From Pagrus major (taxonomy: Eukaryota; Chordata; Actinopteri; Spariformes; Sparidae): 64,000 nt of DNA. Under the pieces are notes generated by a model. It made no database searches, was not told where the DNA came from, and saw nothing but the letters and a program-made list of their open reading frames with translations. The translations under genes and the position numbers were made by a program. Position 1 is the first letter of the stretch; the number at the start of each line of letters is the position of its first letter. The stretch covers positions 23,496,671-23,560,670 of the forward strand of contig NC_133227.1 in the NCBI RefSeq assembly GCF_040436345.1. Direction: 5' to 3'. Below, in pieces: positions 1-12,520 of the stretch.

Positions 1-18
1 TAATAACTGTTTGACTGC

Positions 19-20
<2 letters not shown>

Positions 21-52
<32 letters not shown>

Positions 53-75
53 TGTGTGCGCGCGTGTGAGTGTGT
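21..75. repeat. (TG)n microsatellite
   Basis: A run of about 15 TG units is followed by an interrupted TG/CG stretch. It is a simple repeat with no coding meaning. Confidence 0.95.
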
Positions 76-439
76 TTCAGCTGCCTGCATTTTCTATGGT
101 CCAGTGAAACCCCTATAGCCCAGCCTCCATTTTGTGAACTGTGGTTATTATTTTGACAAGAGGTGAGAAACAAAACATACAACACAGTCACATAAAATCT
201 CAGAACACACAGCGGTCTGTAAATGGACCCACTGCTGAAAAATAAGTCTACTAAAGGTATATAATAGATGACTGAAAAATAATAACACTCATTAACTATA
301 TACCTTTATAAAATTACTCACCAAGATTACTTTTAAGTTGCTGAACTGACTGCATGTATTTAGTTTATATTCCTGTCATGTCCTTTCCTCATGTAGCTGA
401 AAATGTGTATAAAGTTTATTTTATCTCAAGAAAGGCTCA

Positions 440-790
440 TCATCTGATAGCTGTGCCAGCTTAAAGGGACAATTCACCGCAAGTTTCACCCATGATTTGC
501 AGATATCAGCTGTAGTGGATCTAGATGACACTCAAAACACACACACAAAAAAACATAAACAGCAATGTCCCTTTCCTGAAATCATGACCCGGTTACTCCA
601 GATAATCCACAGACCTTGCTGTGAGCAGTTTCATGAAGGAACTATTTTCTTTCTCCAACTGTTTCACTGCATGGAAGGACAATTTAATCTACTTATGGAC
701 GAGATGCTTGCCCTCGTGACAGCGCAGGAGGGGAACTTGAACCTCTCGAGCATGGTGTCAACTTCAGTGGACATACACTGTCTTTGAGAG
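440..790 (+). repeat. Dispersed repeat copy (family shared with 25.2-25.5 kb)
   Basis: The stretch contains AAAGGGACAATTCACC near its start and later TGACCCGGTTACTCCAGATA followed by ATCCACAGACCTTG. The same landmarks occur in reverse orientation at about 25.2-25.5 kb. The 96-residue open frame across it has no recognisable protein signature and is explained by the repeat. The sequence looks like an old non-autonomous element; its class is not visible here. Confidence 0.7.
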
Positions 791-799
791 CCATTTCTA

Positions 800-3400
800 A
801 CAATTTAAGTTGGAGTACCATGTCCCAATCACAAGATGGTGGACCCCAAAGCCTTGTCCACAATTCAAGTTGGTTATTTTTGTCATTTTTTTTAGATATG
901 GCATCTTAAATTCAAAATGGTGGAGGGTAGAGGAAATGCAACAAGTACCTCTGGAATGACTGTTAAATTATCTTATTCTAAGAAAACCAGACAAGTAAAA
1001 ATAAAAGTTTTTTAAAACTAAAAAAGAAAAAGGTGTTGATGTACAAAATATACTTTGTGGTATAAAAACACAGACAGAAACCATATATACCCACTATTGT
1101 TATATTTCTGTTTGGTCATGACCACGGTCACTTCAGTCCTGCTAACATTAGCATTCATTCGGTTCCCACAGTGTCTGTCCACCTGATGAATGTAAGTTGA
1201 TCCTTTTTTAATCTCCATTACCTCCAGAGAAACAGCGTCTGCGTCTAGTTGCTAAATGTTTGTCCATCTGTCTTTTGGTGCTGAGCAGGTCGTGGTTTAA
1301 TTTCCTGCATTATGTCATGTTGTGATTTCTCTTTAAAATTTATGAAGTGTTGCCCTCCCACTGTGACTCAGTGTCGTAACAGAGCACCCAACCTAGAGGC
1401 GACCTGCGAAAGGGCTCCTGTGAAACCGTCTCCGGTGTGAATATGGCATGCGGTAAAAACTGCAAATGATGCAGTGAGCGACACCACATGTGAATCCACT
1501 GACAGTGTTCCAGCGGGTGTCCTTGGAGATGTCAAGGTGCGCTAACTGAACAGCAGTTCCTGTCAAACCTCTCTACAGGAGGTGACACTCTGCTGATGGA
1601 GAGAATCTGGCCTCTCCAGAGGACCGGCTCTGCGAGGCAGCAACAGCTCCTTTTAAAGGAGGAGGAGGGGGAGGGAAAAAAACAAAGCACTGCACCACAG
1701 AAACCTCAGAGTCATTTTGTAATCCTTCGGGAGGCAATCTCCCCTGCACTCCACCCTGCTACTGCTTACTCTCTGACTCTGCACTGTGGATAGAGAGAGA
1801 ACAAGGGCTCTATCTATCAGCTTTCATCTGGGCCAAGTGTCGCTATGCAGCAACTGAACTCTGGTAGGTAAGTGACCTGACGACCGACCAGAAACACAAG
1901 CAGAAGGCACTTTGGCTTCCCTCAATAAGGGGGATAAAGGGGCTTTCCCCTTCAGCTGATGGAGCGCAAATCTGACATACAAGTGGGAAACTTCCTCTTA
2001 CAAAACATTTTCATATCATTCAGCCAAGCCTCTAGTTGGTTAGTGAGTCAGTCCTTTCAGAAATTCTTAAAGTTTCAACCACAACAATTACAGTAAAACA
2101 TAGAGGCTGTTCACATTTGGTCTTTCTATGTGTCTTGAATGATCCAATCACAAGAGGACGGCTTTAAGCCTGTCGATTTTTTACACAAAGAAAGAAATAT
2201 CTTCACGGATAAAGTTTGCCGAATTAAAAAGTAGGCCCAAATAGTTAAGAATGTGTTGTGGACAGCGTTAAACAAACTGTATAAAGTCTCTTCTAATACA
2301 ACAAGTCTCAAAATTGAGCGTTTTTTTAAGGGAGTCTGGGGACCTTCTCCACGGACGACAAAGAAGTTGCCTTTATAAGTTACCACTTACTGTACTTGTA
2401 AAAATTTGACATGTTTAGTGTTAGGTACAGGTTAGGTGTTGTCTTCTTTCATGAATTTAGTATAAATGGTTAAATCAGGTGTCTTCAAACAGCTGTTGGG
2501 AGGTAAGAAGCCCTTTAGACACGAAGACAGACCGGCTGGAACAAATGTTTTGTATTTAATGCTGAATTTACAAGAATTACCCTGCTTATCCGTCCTGATG
2601 CTAACAACTCATATTCACCAGAGATGGTGTGATACATGCTGATGATTCTTCGTCCTTTACTTGCCGCTCACATCTCACAAAGCAGTGTCACACTGTGTTG
2701 TTTTTGACCTGAAATCGTGCTAGAAATAATAATCTTACTAACTTTGTTGTGGTTAACTACAGACGATGAAAACCACAAAGCAATGGAGCAGAAAGATAAA
2801 ACAAACAAACAATATGATAAAACAGAACCGGTATTTGTTTATTGACTCCAAACTGTTGAAGCTTTCACATGAAAAACAATCATAGTAATCGTTTCCTGTA
2901 GATCACACCAGTGTTTATATATCCTATTAAAGTTTTTCAGTTATTGTACCTTAATATTTATTCATTTGCTACTCCAAAACAGTGACCCTTGATAAATATT
3001 TGCTGGTATGTCCTCACTCTGAAATCAAAGATCATTTCTTTGTCTGAATAGGATTTTGACTGTACAGCAGGACATGTCAGGTATTAGAGTCAAGGATCTG
3101 TAACCAAGCAGAAACATGAACCAAACAAATGTGTGACAAACAGAACTAAGCGGGGATCCCTGAGGGCAAACCCTGCGCTGTGGTTGCAAATGTCATTAGA
3201 TCTTGTTGCTTAGCACCTCTGCTCTTCTGTACTTCTGTGTCGGACCCACCCTCTGCTATCGATGCTACACAGACATGTACACATGCATAATGCACAAGCC
3301 TGCAGGCGAGAGCACAGCGTAAGAGCAGGAAGAGGACACAGAGAAAGTGAAGAGGCTTAGTTTCGACAGAGCTGTCAATCTAATCCAGCCTTACAGTCAG
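800..3400. other. Gene-free stretch upstream of omp
   Basis: This is AT-rich sequence with scattered short ORFs on both strands and no recognised protein, tRNA or long repeat. If capn5 extends past the left edge as inferred, it is intronic on the - strand while holding the omp promoter on the + strand. I could not identify a TATA box or a convincing olfactory-type promoter element. Confidence 0.5.
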
Positions 3401-3438
3401 AATCGACCTGTCAGCCCGCTGTGTCGAGCCGTCCAAAC

Positions 3439-3921
3439 ATGTCTACAGAGTTGGAGCTCCCCTTCCGGCCAGACAACCAGCTGACGGAGGTGATGCGCCT
3501 GCGGGTTCAGTCTCTGCAGCAGCGAGGCCAGAAGAGGCAGGACGGCGAACGCCTACTGCTGCCAAACGAGGCCGTGTATCGACTGGACTTCCCCAAACAG
3601 TCCCTCAGGTTCTCCCACTGGACGGTGCAGCTGGCCCAGGCGGGACGCCTCACCATCACGGCCACCTCGCAGCTCTGGACGCCTGACCTCACCAACCTGA
3701 TGACACGTCAGCTGCTGGAGCCCGCGGGGGCTTTCTGGAGGTCGCCTAATGATGCTGTCGATTCCACTGTCCAGTGCTACGAGGCTGACGCACATGAGTT
3801 CGGCGAGAGGATCGCCGAGCAGGCGAAGGTAAGGAAGGTGATGTACTTCCTGTTTGCGTTTGCAGACGGCTGCAGCCCTGAGACTGTGGACAGCTCCATC
3901 ACCTTCATAACGGATAGTTGA
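3439..3921 (+). CDS. omp: Olfactory marker protein (omp), intronless
   Basis: This single uninterrupted frame encodes 160 residues, close to the 163 of human OMP. The start is the ATG at 3439; the open frame extends 18 bases upstream but holds no earlier ATG. Segments match recalled OMP almost word for word: MRLRVQSLQQRG near residue 20, KRQDGERLL, then WTPDLTNLMTRQLLEP in the middle and EADAHEFGERI...KVRKVMYFL near the end. Relative to mammals there are a few extra residues before the EADA motif. OMP is a small cytosolic protein of mature olfactory sensory neurons that buffers cAMP and sharpens odour responses. It is known to be intronless and associated with the CAPN5 gene, which fits the capn5 coding exon on the opposite strand at 25.7 kb. 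Teleosts have two omp paralogues; I cannot say which this is. Confidence 0.95.
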   Translation: MSTELELPFRPDNQLTEVMRLRVQSLQQRGQKRQDGERLLLPNEAVYRLDFPKQSLRFSHWTVQLAQAGRLTITATSQLWTPDLTNLMTRQLLEPAGAFWRSPNDAVDSTVQCYEADAHEFGERIAEQAKVRKVMYFLFAFADGCSPETVDSSITFITDS

Positions 3922-4212
3922 GACTTCACAGCTAAAATATTGGAGCTATACTTTCATGAAACTCTTCTTTTGTGCTTGTTTTGTGTTTAGTTGAAGAAGA
4001 AAAGTTCATTTTAGGTTAAACTTGCATTTTTCATGTATGGATTACTTCCTCTAATCAGCTGACAATCTTTAAGGACAAGACTTCACTCTCCATCCTTCTC
4101 TTGGACTCATTTACAAAGAAACTTGCCTCTGTTATTGAACTTCTAGATCACAAAAAGTGCTTGTTTGTATCTTTGTATCCTTTGATGTTCAGCTTAAAAA
4201 CAGCGAAGTTGA

Positions 4213-4218
4213 AATAAA
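4213..4218 (+). promoter_or_regulatory. Candidate omp polyadenylation signal
   Basis: This is the first AATAAA after the omp stop codon, giving a 3' UTR of roughly 310 bases. No transcript evidence is available, so use of the site is inferred. Confidence 0.5.
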
Positions 4219-4508
4219 TCCGATAATTCAAAAAGCTGTATCTGTATTTTCTTAATTAATGCCTGAACACGTCTCGTGTGTTGAGCCAACCTCTCCTCCT
4301 GTTTGACAAACAGCCCGCCCTGACGGGTTTAGCAGAAACGAGTCCCACATGAGATAATGGATAGAGACAGCGTGTATTTGTGTGTATGGGTTTGAGTATT
4401 CCCCAGTGGACGGGGGAACAGGTTCCTGCTGCCTCATCCGTCTCCGTCTTGCATGGTGACCCTGACAAACAAGAGAGAGAGGGGAGGCATGTGGATTTCA
4501 TCTCTCAG

Positions 4509-4538
4509 CCTCCTCCTCCTCCTCCTCCTCCTCCTCCT
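4509..4538. repeat. (CCT)n trinucleotide repeat
   Basis: About ten uninterrupted CCT units. The proline run in the + strand open frame across it is an artefact of the repeat. Confidence 0.9.
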
Positions 4539-5639
4539 GCAGGCTTTACACTGCGAACACTAACTGTGACTGTGAACGAGAAGACGCGTGTCAAATGAGG
4601 TGTGAGAGAAAAGAAAATAACGGAGATGTCAGGAGGTATTAGACTCGTTTCTTTCTTTGGTACAAAGCGTGTAACTAACTCGTCACCAGAACCGTCTATT
4701 TTCTACAAACCTCCGTTTTTTTTCTCTCTGGGTAAGAAGTCTGCACGTTCTCTGGAGTCTCAATTAAATCGATCTCGCCTCGAGCCTTGAATGCATAAAT
4801 ACAAATTATTATTGAGTGTCCTCATTGGTATGTGTCCTTTTGTTCACTGTTGCCTGTTATGCTTTGACAAAGAGTTAAACAAATGGACTGTGTTTGGGGG
4901 AAAATTAGCTCATCTTATTATGAGGTGATGATGAACAAGGATACCACGATCGAAGAAAGGTAAGAGCTCCAGCTGAATGAAAGGCACTTTAAAGTCTGGC
5001 GAGTTTTGCAGGTAATTAACATGTACAAAAGCAATACAAAATAACAATGTTTTGTCTCCGCGCTCAGGCTTTCACTGGGGATTAGTGTCTGCTCCGGTGA
5101 GACTTGGACCATTCCTCGTTTTGCTTTCACAGGAAGTGAATCTGGTGGCCAACAGGAGACAGTGAACAGACGAACATCTCTGCACAAAGGCTGCTTTAAC
5201 TAATGGACTTCCACTAATTGTTCAGATCTAACGAACAGACTTCAGATAGCGGTCGAACTTGACCGGCTCCCGACTCTCTAATCACAAACTGTGGTCCAAT
5301 TTCAAACTACAAACCAACAACATGCAGCAAATCAAACTACAGGCACCGAGGTTCAGTTCCAGGCTGCAGGCCCCGTCAGGAATTCTCCCTCGCTTTGGAT
5401 TCAGAATTATAATTATTTTAATCAAGGCTGCAAAATCAGAGAAAAGTGTTTGGTTCTTTGCAACCGCTGAATATCCAAAGATTTTAACTGCTAATTGTAT
5501 GAAATTTGCCATTTCACCTATTTTCAGTCATTGTCATATGAGGAGAAGATGTATATACGACCAGAGGAAGTTAATTACCATCTGGTGTTTTAAGCGAATC
5601 ACCTGCTAACCCCGGTATATAAATGACATTTGCCTCCAC

Positions 5640-5760
5640 GCTCTAAAGAAGACCACCAGGCCGAAACATTAGCATGTTGTTGGACACGGCCAGAATAAAT
5701 TGGTGAAATTGAGATTAGTCAACTCTGTCCTGAACCTGAAGAAGTGTGCGTGTGCTACCT
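5640..5760 (+). repeat. Repeat tail with GGCCGAAACATT ... AATAAA
   Basis: The order AAGAAGACCACCAGGCCGAAACATT, then AATAAATTGGTGAA, then a GTGTGCGTGTGCT tail resembles the 3' end of short retroelement-like repeats seen widely in fish genomes. Boundaries and class are uncertain. Confidence 0.4.
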
Positions 5761-5944
5761 CCATCCCTTTAGATATTCAGCAGCTGCAACATATGACTTT
5801 GGTTTAGCACCACAATATCACATCCTCTCAAAGATTAACCATTTCATTCTTTATTTCACATCTTAAGTAAAAGTTTGACATTTTGGAGAATAAGCTTATT
5901 TGCTTTCTGGTGGAGAGTGAGAAAGAAGATCAATACTCTCCTGT

Positions 5945-6785
5945 AGTGTAATAAAAAAAAATACTCAAAAGTCATACTAAGTAAAAGTAAAAGTATAGAA
6001 ACTGTTTAAATATTACTCTGGTAAACTGAAACTCACCCATATGATTAGTTCTTTTGTATAATTTTTAAAGTATCTGATATTAAATCTATTCACAGATTTT
6101 TTTTTATAAAAAATTATACTTGTATGTATGTGTATGTATTTTGGAGGATGAACAATGTTAAAACTTTTAAAGAGAATATGATGCAGAAAAAGATGCTTGG
6201 GTAATTTATAATTATCTAATTTGCAGTGAAGTTTATTTTTTGCAGTGCACTAATGTAATTTAGGAAAAATCTATTTTTATGTTAAACTGTCTAATATCCT
6301 GGCTCAGTGATACATCTTCATCACAAGTGTTTAATAACCAAATTTGAGAGATCATTGCATTAAAAATGTGTCTGTATCAGCCAAAATATTGAACATCAGA
6401 ATTGTTTTACTTCTCAGGTATCATCCACACAAAAAAGAGAGTATTGGTCAGGCTCTAAAGTTTACATAGATATTCAGCATTTTTCCAATAATCTAGTTTG
6501 TTTTTCTGTTTTTTTTAATCGATTGCTAATAAAATAAATAAATTAACCTAAAAATGTGCTACTTTGGCTTTGACGCGTTATAAAAACAGGAAAGTAACTA
6601 GTAACTAATACATTAGTTACTATTAAAACATCAAATTAATGTAGTGAGGTAATAAGTACAATATTTGTCTGTGGAGTGGAAGTATAAAGTCACAGAAAAT
6701 GTAAATGCTCAAGTCCAAGTACCTCAAAATTGTACTTCAGTACAGTACTTGAGTAAATGCACTTAGTTACATTCCATCAGTGCTG
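5945..6785. repeat. AAGTA-rich non-autonomous element, long copy
   Basis: The block is full of AAGTAAAAGTA-type words at one end and AAGTACCTCAAAATTGTACTTCAGTAC...GTAAATGCACTTAGTTACATTCCATCA at the other. This stepwise AAGTA/TACTT structure is typical of a non-autonomous element found in many fish. Related partial copies lie at 40.7 kb and 58.9-59.6 kb. Confidence 0.65.
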
Positions 6786-9344
6786 TCATTCAAGTGTCAG
6801 TATTTGAGAATGAGACACAACAACAACATCCATTGATTTCTCCATGGGCAGATTTTCACCACAAATCCTCAATCCTTGATGTAAACATTAAAATGATTGT
6901 GAGTGAAACATCTCTGACTGAATCGATACTGAATCTAACCAGAAATCCAATCAGATCAGGACCTTGTGAATCAGAATCAGATCGATTTGGGGATTCAGTG
7001 GCTCTACTGCTGTCTGTAACCTGAAATTTAACAGCGGATATGAAAATGGGTATTGATCTTCTCATCTAACACTCCACTAGAAAGCGAATGAGTGTAATTC
7101 CCAAAATGTCAAACTACTCCACTTTACAGAAGGCCGAGCCAACAGCACTCTGATTCACCGGAGTGCACCTGACATTTGATATCAAAATGTCTCATTCCAA
7201 ACCCAAAAGAGGAATTGACCCGGAGGACAGACAGTTCGCCGAGTTAAATGCAACAGCTTCCTGTCTGGTCTCGTCTACAGTCTCAAGGGGCATGAAGCCA
7301 TTTCCCAAAATGTTTAATATTTCTGTAACCTGAGCCGGATGTCCATCACCCACACCTCAGGTCACATGGACAAACTATGAGTGATGGTAACTTTCATCAA
7401 CAAAGAGTGCTTCCTGCTTCAGAGAAGAAGAATTAAATAATCAACCACAAACTGTCGAGGAAATAAAATAAAACAAAAATAAAGTAAAATAACTTGTAAA
7501 CATGCAGCTCATTCGATATGGAGTTATTTGATATTGTGTGAGACCAGAGTGTCTGCAGGTATCAGACGCTTACATTTCGTTTTTAAGTTTTTTAAATTTA
7601 TTTTTTATTTCTCAATATATTGACGTTAAATCCACTGGCAGTACAAAAGAATAAACAATCAATCAAGTAAGTTTAGATAAAGAGTTTGTGGTTAATAAAT
7701 ATTCACGAATGCAAATTTAAGACTATTAAATGACTTTTAGGATGTGCAGAACAGACACCACGAGTGTGATTGAGTGTTTAAACAGAGCTCGAGGAGCAGA
7801 GAGCAAACAGAGGGAGGATAGCGTGTTAGCAGGCCTGTATGTACACACCCTGTGTGAGCAGACTGTCACAATCCAGCGTCTCGCTACGACAGGCCACGGC
7901 ATCTTGTTTCAAATCCCATTAAACCTCAGTAATCACTTTGTTTCCTCTGTCAAGATGGATGCCAAAAAACATTTCAGAATAAACCTGACACCCGAAACTC
8001 CAGAGCGCAGTACAGTTTAATATTATTGTCTAATCTTCTGTTAACACAACACCACAAGTTTTGCACTGAAGTTAGCGATTTGTGGTGCCAATGTCCATGC
8101 AGGAGTTTAAATATTTACTCTGATCAGCGTGTAAAGAGCCCGCAAGACATGAAAAAATCAGGCCAGATTGTAATGGTGTGGAGTTTCAGTTTTGTTGTTT
8201 CCTGTTTATTTTGAAGGTTTCTCTGTCATGTGTCTTTACAGTGACTTTTCCTGCCTGGGTTTCATTTGTTAATGAGTCCTTGTGTGTTCTCTCACTTGTT
8301 GTCAGTTTGCACTGTCAAGGTTATGTTCAAATGCAGACACAGAACGGAGGACAAAAGTAAACTTTAATAAACTTACTGATGGTGGTAACGGAGGCAGGCA
8401 GGGCAACATAAAGTAACTAAAGGCAGTCGGGAGTTCCAGGTTAAAACAAGATTAATCCAAATGAGAGTGTCTTACCTAAATTCAAAGGTTATATAAGTCA
8501 ATAAACAATAATAAATAATAAAAGTACTGAAATTATTATTATCATAATTAACGGTCGACGTTCTCTCTAATTTAACTACAAAATACAAAGCTAAAAAACA
8601 ATTTTCCTGCTGTTGATCTTAGTTGCTAACGTAAGTCATGAAGAGGCATCAGTGTTGAATCGAGACCAGTTAACTTATGTAAAAATAAAACCAACATATA
8701 AATATTCCAGCATGTATTTAATGAAGTGCCTGCTTGAAATGGTTTTAATCTCTCTGTCCATTTGTGCGTCTGTCCATTCACTCTCTCTGCATTCATTCAT
8801 CCATAGTTGGCCTCTCTCCTCTGAGCCCTTGCTAGCATTGAAAGCTTCCTCTGCTGGTTAGCAATGTGAAATGAAAAAAGCTGCTAATAAAAACACATTC
8901 ACTACCCACAGAAGCCAGGACATCCATTTCGCCTTAGTGCTTCCAGCCGGTCCTGGGAGACTCTCCTTTAGCCTCCACCAATCAGGCTTCGACTGACTGA
9001 TGGAGTCTGCTGAGACCGGGGAGGCGGTGTGTTGCCATAATGAGTCCTCTGGTGTTTACTTCTTATCGTAATGGTTCCTAATGGACACTAAACACTAAAT
9101 GTGGAATAATTACAATTGAGTACATTGAAAAAGCATTTTGGGAGGGAAACAATGTCTTTTCCAATTATCTTCCAATTAGAAGTGGTCCTGTTTGTTAAAG
9201 TGTTTCCTCTTTTTTAAAACTTGCTCAAAAATTTGCTTCATCAACGGCTGGTTGTCTGGTTGACGTGGTGAATCAGCAGCAGAGGCGTTCAGTGAGAGAA
9301 AGCTGTGTAACCGAATGCAAGAATCAGGGATTTCACCCATTTAT

Positions 9345-9510
9345 ACTCAACTATTAAAGCAATCAGCAACTATTTTCATAATTGATTCTTCAGTTTGAGT
9401 TTTGTTTTAAGGGGGAAAAAAGTCAAAATTCTCTGATTCCAGCTTCCTAAATGTGAATATTCCTGGTTTCTTTCCTCCTCAATGACAATAAACTGAATAT
9501 TTTTGTATTG
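9345..9510. repeat. Degenerate GGGCTGCAAC-type MITE, subfamily A
   Basis: It shows GCAACTATTTTCATAATTGATT, then CTGATTCCAGCTTCCTAAATGTGAATATT and TCCTCAATGACAATAAACTGAATAT. The same ordered words occur at 14.4, 34.6 and 56.8 kb. No complete terminal repeats remain. Confidence 0.55.
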
Positions 9511-9569
9511 TAAGCATCAGAGCCATGCATTTTGTGTTATATGTGAAAATTGATACCGTGTTCATGTCT

Positions 9570-9870
9570 GTGTCCTAGATACGAAGCTGCGGTCAGGTGT
9601 GTTTAGCCTAGCTTAGCATAATGACTGAAAGCAGGTGGAAACAGCTAGCCTGGCTCTGTCCAAAGTTTAAAAATGTGTCCACCAACACTCAAGCTCAGAG
9701 ATTAGTTAGTCGTATCTAGTTGATTTAATAAATAATTTAAGAGACAGACAAATTGTGATTTTACAATGTTACCACATCACCAGTCTTAATGCTAAGCTAG
9801 GCTAACCACATCCTGACTCAAGCTAAGAACCGAACACACAGACGTGAGCTTGGTATCATTCTACTCATGA
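9570..9870. repeat. Foldback repeat with AGCCTAGCTTAGCAT arms
   Basis: GTTTAGCCTAGCTTAGCAT at 9601-9619 is mirrored by ATGCTAAGCTAGGCTAACC at 9789-9807. Between them lies AACAGCTAGCCTGGCTCTGTCC, a phrase common in a fish foldback repeat. It is degenerate and non-coding. Confidence 0.6.
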
Positions 9871-9983
9871 CGTAGATGACGATAGGTGACCAAAAACAGT
9901 TTGATTAGCGGGTGTTTGTCTGCACATAGACCGAGACAAAGAAAAGAAGAAGAAATCAACAACAGACACAAACTCACACATTA

Positions 9984-10130
<147 letters not shown>

Positions 10131-10321
10131 CTACACAACCAAACACACACAGAGAAGAGTTTAGTGTTGACCCTCCTGCAGCTGTTTATACATTTAATGT
10201 TTTTTTATCATATCATTTTGGCTGTATGTGCATATTACAAACAGACAGCTAAAACTGTTGTGCATATTATGAACCATTAAAACCAGTTAAAATTAATCCT
10301 GCATCCCATTTTATCAGACTT

Positions 10322-10688
10322 TCATTCTGAGGTGCTGGATGAGTTTTTGTCATTTTTACTATTTCTCACTAGATAAGACAATTTAGCCGTATTTTGGCCC
10401 ATATGCAAATGCATGCCACTTCCCTTGTGTCCTATAGAGGGCTTTGCCTCATAACAAAACTTAACCTTCAACCCCTGACAGTAACAGTGTTTTTGTAAAC
10501 AAACTGGCATTTAAAGAAAAAAAATCATATTAGGTAGCTATTATCAGGACTGATGCTTGAAAAGATGGTAAGTTAAAAATAATATTAATATATAGTATTT
10601 TTAAGGCAATTTTTGACACGGAACATTTTTTTTTGTACTACATGTGGTCTGAGTTATCATTTCATTATTTTATACAGTTGCATGACAG
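10322..10688 (+). repeat. Dispersed repeat, same family as 60.7-60.9 kb
   Basis: Ordered words shared with 60.69-60.93 kb include GGATGAGTTTTTGT, TCTCACTAGATA/TTTCACTAGATA, CAATTTA, AGGACTGATG, AATAATATTAATATA and GTGGTCTGAGT. This copy has about 130 extra bases before AGGACTGATG. Confidence 0.65.
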
Positions 10689-10845
10689 TTAAAGGTCCTA
10701 CTTGTGGAGAGAAGTTTTGAGTCTCATTCCCAACCCGTCAGATACTGACGCTTTGGGATTATAGGACGGGTCGGCCACCGTCCCTTTGTTTGACGAGTTG
10801 GGAATGAGTTAAAAAATCTACTTTTCTTACAAACAGGTCCTTTAA
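10689..10845. mobile_element. 157-bp foldback MITE flanked by TTAA
   Basis: It starts TTAAAGGTCCTACTTGT and ends ACAAACAGGTCCTTTAA. Inside these, TCTCATTCCCAACCCGTCA faces TGACGAGTTGGGAATGAGT. TTAA at both ends is the target duplication expected of a piggyBac-type insertion, but family assignment is inference. The core at 10737-10757 matches the core of the foldback at 24467-24640 at 19 of 21 bases. Confidence 0.65.
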
Positions 10846-12204
10846 AGTGAAGATGAAGCTCTCAGTTGAACCCAAGAGTAGGACTGTAGGTGCTCATACT
10901 AATATTTTGAGATTCTATGCTTTCAATCTTTCTGTGAATGTATTCTCCGCAGTGTAAAAAAGCCTCTGAAAGTCGGTTTATGGTTGATAAACAGTGTGTA
11001 CGGTCGGCGGGACAAGACACAGAGGAGCGTAAATGGGTTATCGAGGCAAATTCATGAATCAGAAAGAGACCATCTGTCCTTATGCACCCACGTATCATAT
11101 TCATGATCTTCTACTCGAGTGTGGGAGGGCTGCGTGCTTCTATGAAATCACATTTCCCGTGGCTGCTGCGCTGAGGTCCATTTTCTGCCACAATGTGTAC
11201 AGACGGTCCTCTATTACCGCTAACAACACGGTGCGAAATGAGCTGCTCGCGATTCTTCTCTCTCGCATGTGTACTGGACTCGCACATCTATCCACATCCA
11301 CACACACTGTACACACACAGCATCAGGCTTCCTGTGGTTCCTGTGATAAAGTGTGGGATGAATACTACGTGCTGCGAGTCGACACTCGACATTTACAGAG
11401 AGAGACGCTGTCCTCCACTCTTTTGTCTGCACACAATGGCCACGCTTCAGCGCTAACGTGTTATAAACAAAAGGAGGGATGCCAAAAACTGAGAATTATT
11501 AACATTGCTGAAAAAGAACAAAATATCTCAAATATACGGTATAAAACAATAGCACATATTAAAGTTGCACTGAAATTATGTGAAATCAGTTTAAATACAG
11601 TATCTCCATGGTGTTTGTTCTGTTTTTTATTAATTTGGTCAAAATTGTAACTGTCATAAAGGAGAAATCGAAGTTTTGTTGAGTTTTCTGCAGTAATAGC
11701 GCAAAAAATTACAACATTCGTTCTTCAGGGGGTGTAAATGTTTTATTCCAACTGAAGTTTAATTGGTGCCACATCTGTGTGGGCGAGCACTAAAAGTAAT
11801 TGATTACATTACTTCATAAATCACAATAGGCACAGGCAGTTAAGCAGCTCTATTCTGTGTTTGAATCTCAGGGTAATATAAAAGCCGCTGATGTTACAGA
11901 ACTTAGTGCTATGAGTTTTCACAGTCTCACTTTTTGCCAGCATTAGGGATGCAAGTATTTTAGATTTTGATGGTACGATTATTGTATGAGGAAAAATCCG
12001 GGTTTCACAGTTTTACGATTATAATGCATTCAGTTATTTGAAAACACTACAGATGTATGAAATCAAATCGCATGTATTGTTTTTTTTCCCACCAAATTTT
12101 TATATTGGCTTTATTTATTTTTTACAGTTGCTGCCTTTCGAAACAGAACTCACAATGCAACCAAATAATACAGTACAAAATAATGAATACATCTAAACAA
12201 AAAG

Positions 12205-12520
12205 TCACATTTTTTCCAAAAATATTACGATGTCACAGTGAAGTTGACCTTCGACCTTCTGGGTATAAAATGTCTTCACTTCATCATTTTATCCTTTCAG
12301 ACATTTGTGTAAAATGTTGTCAGAGTTGTTGCGTAATGATGACTAACGAGTAAAGATTTTAATCAGTTCATCCTTGAAGTTAAGTGGATATTTTTGCCAA
12401 ATTTGAGGAAATTCACTCAAGGTGTTCACAAGAATGGGACGGACGGACAGCAAGCGGACAGACAGACAACCCAAAAACATAATTCCTCCAGCCACAGCTA
12501 TCGCCGACATGGAGGCAGGA
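12205..12520 (+). repeat. Dispersed repeat with GTTCATCCTTGAAGT ... GGGACGGACGGACAG
   Basis: The ordered phrases TTGACCTTCGACCTT, AATCAGTTCATCCTTGA, TTTGCCAAATTTGAGGAAAT and CACAAGAATGGGACGGACGG, ending CATAATTCCTCCAGCCACAGC, match a dispersed repeat I know from many fish genomes. Overlapping open frames of 67-98 residues come from it and are not genes. Confidence 0.6.

Noticed and set aside
3156..3170. ATCCCTGAGGGC as an olfactory (O/E, EBF) site upstream of omp
   Set aside because: The half-sites are three bases apart instead of two, so it does not fit the consensus well.
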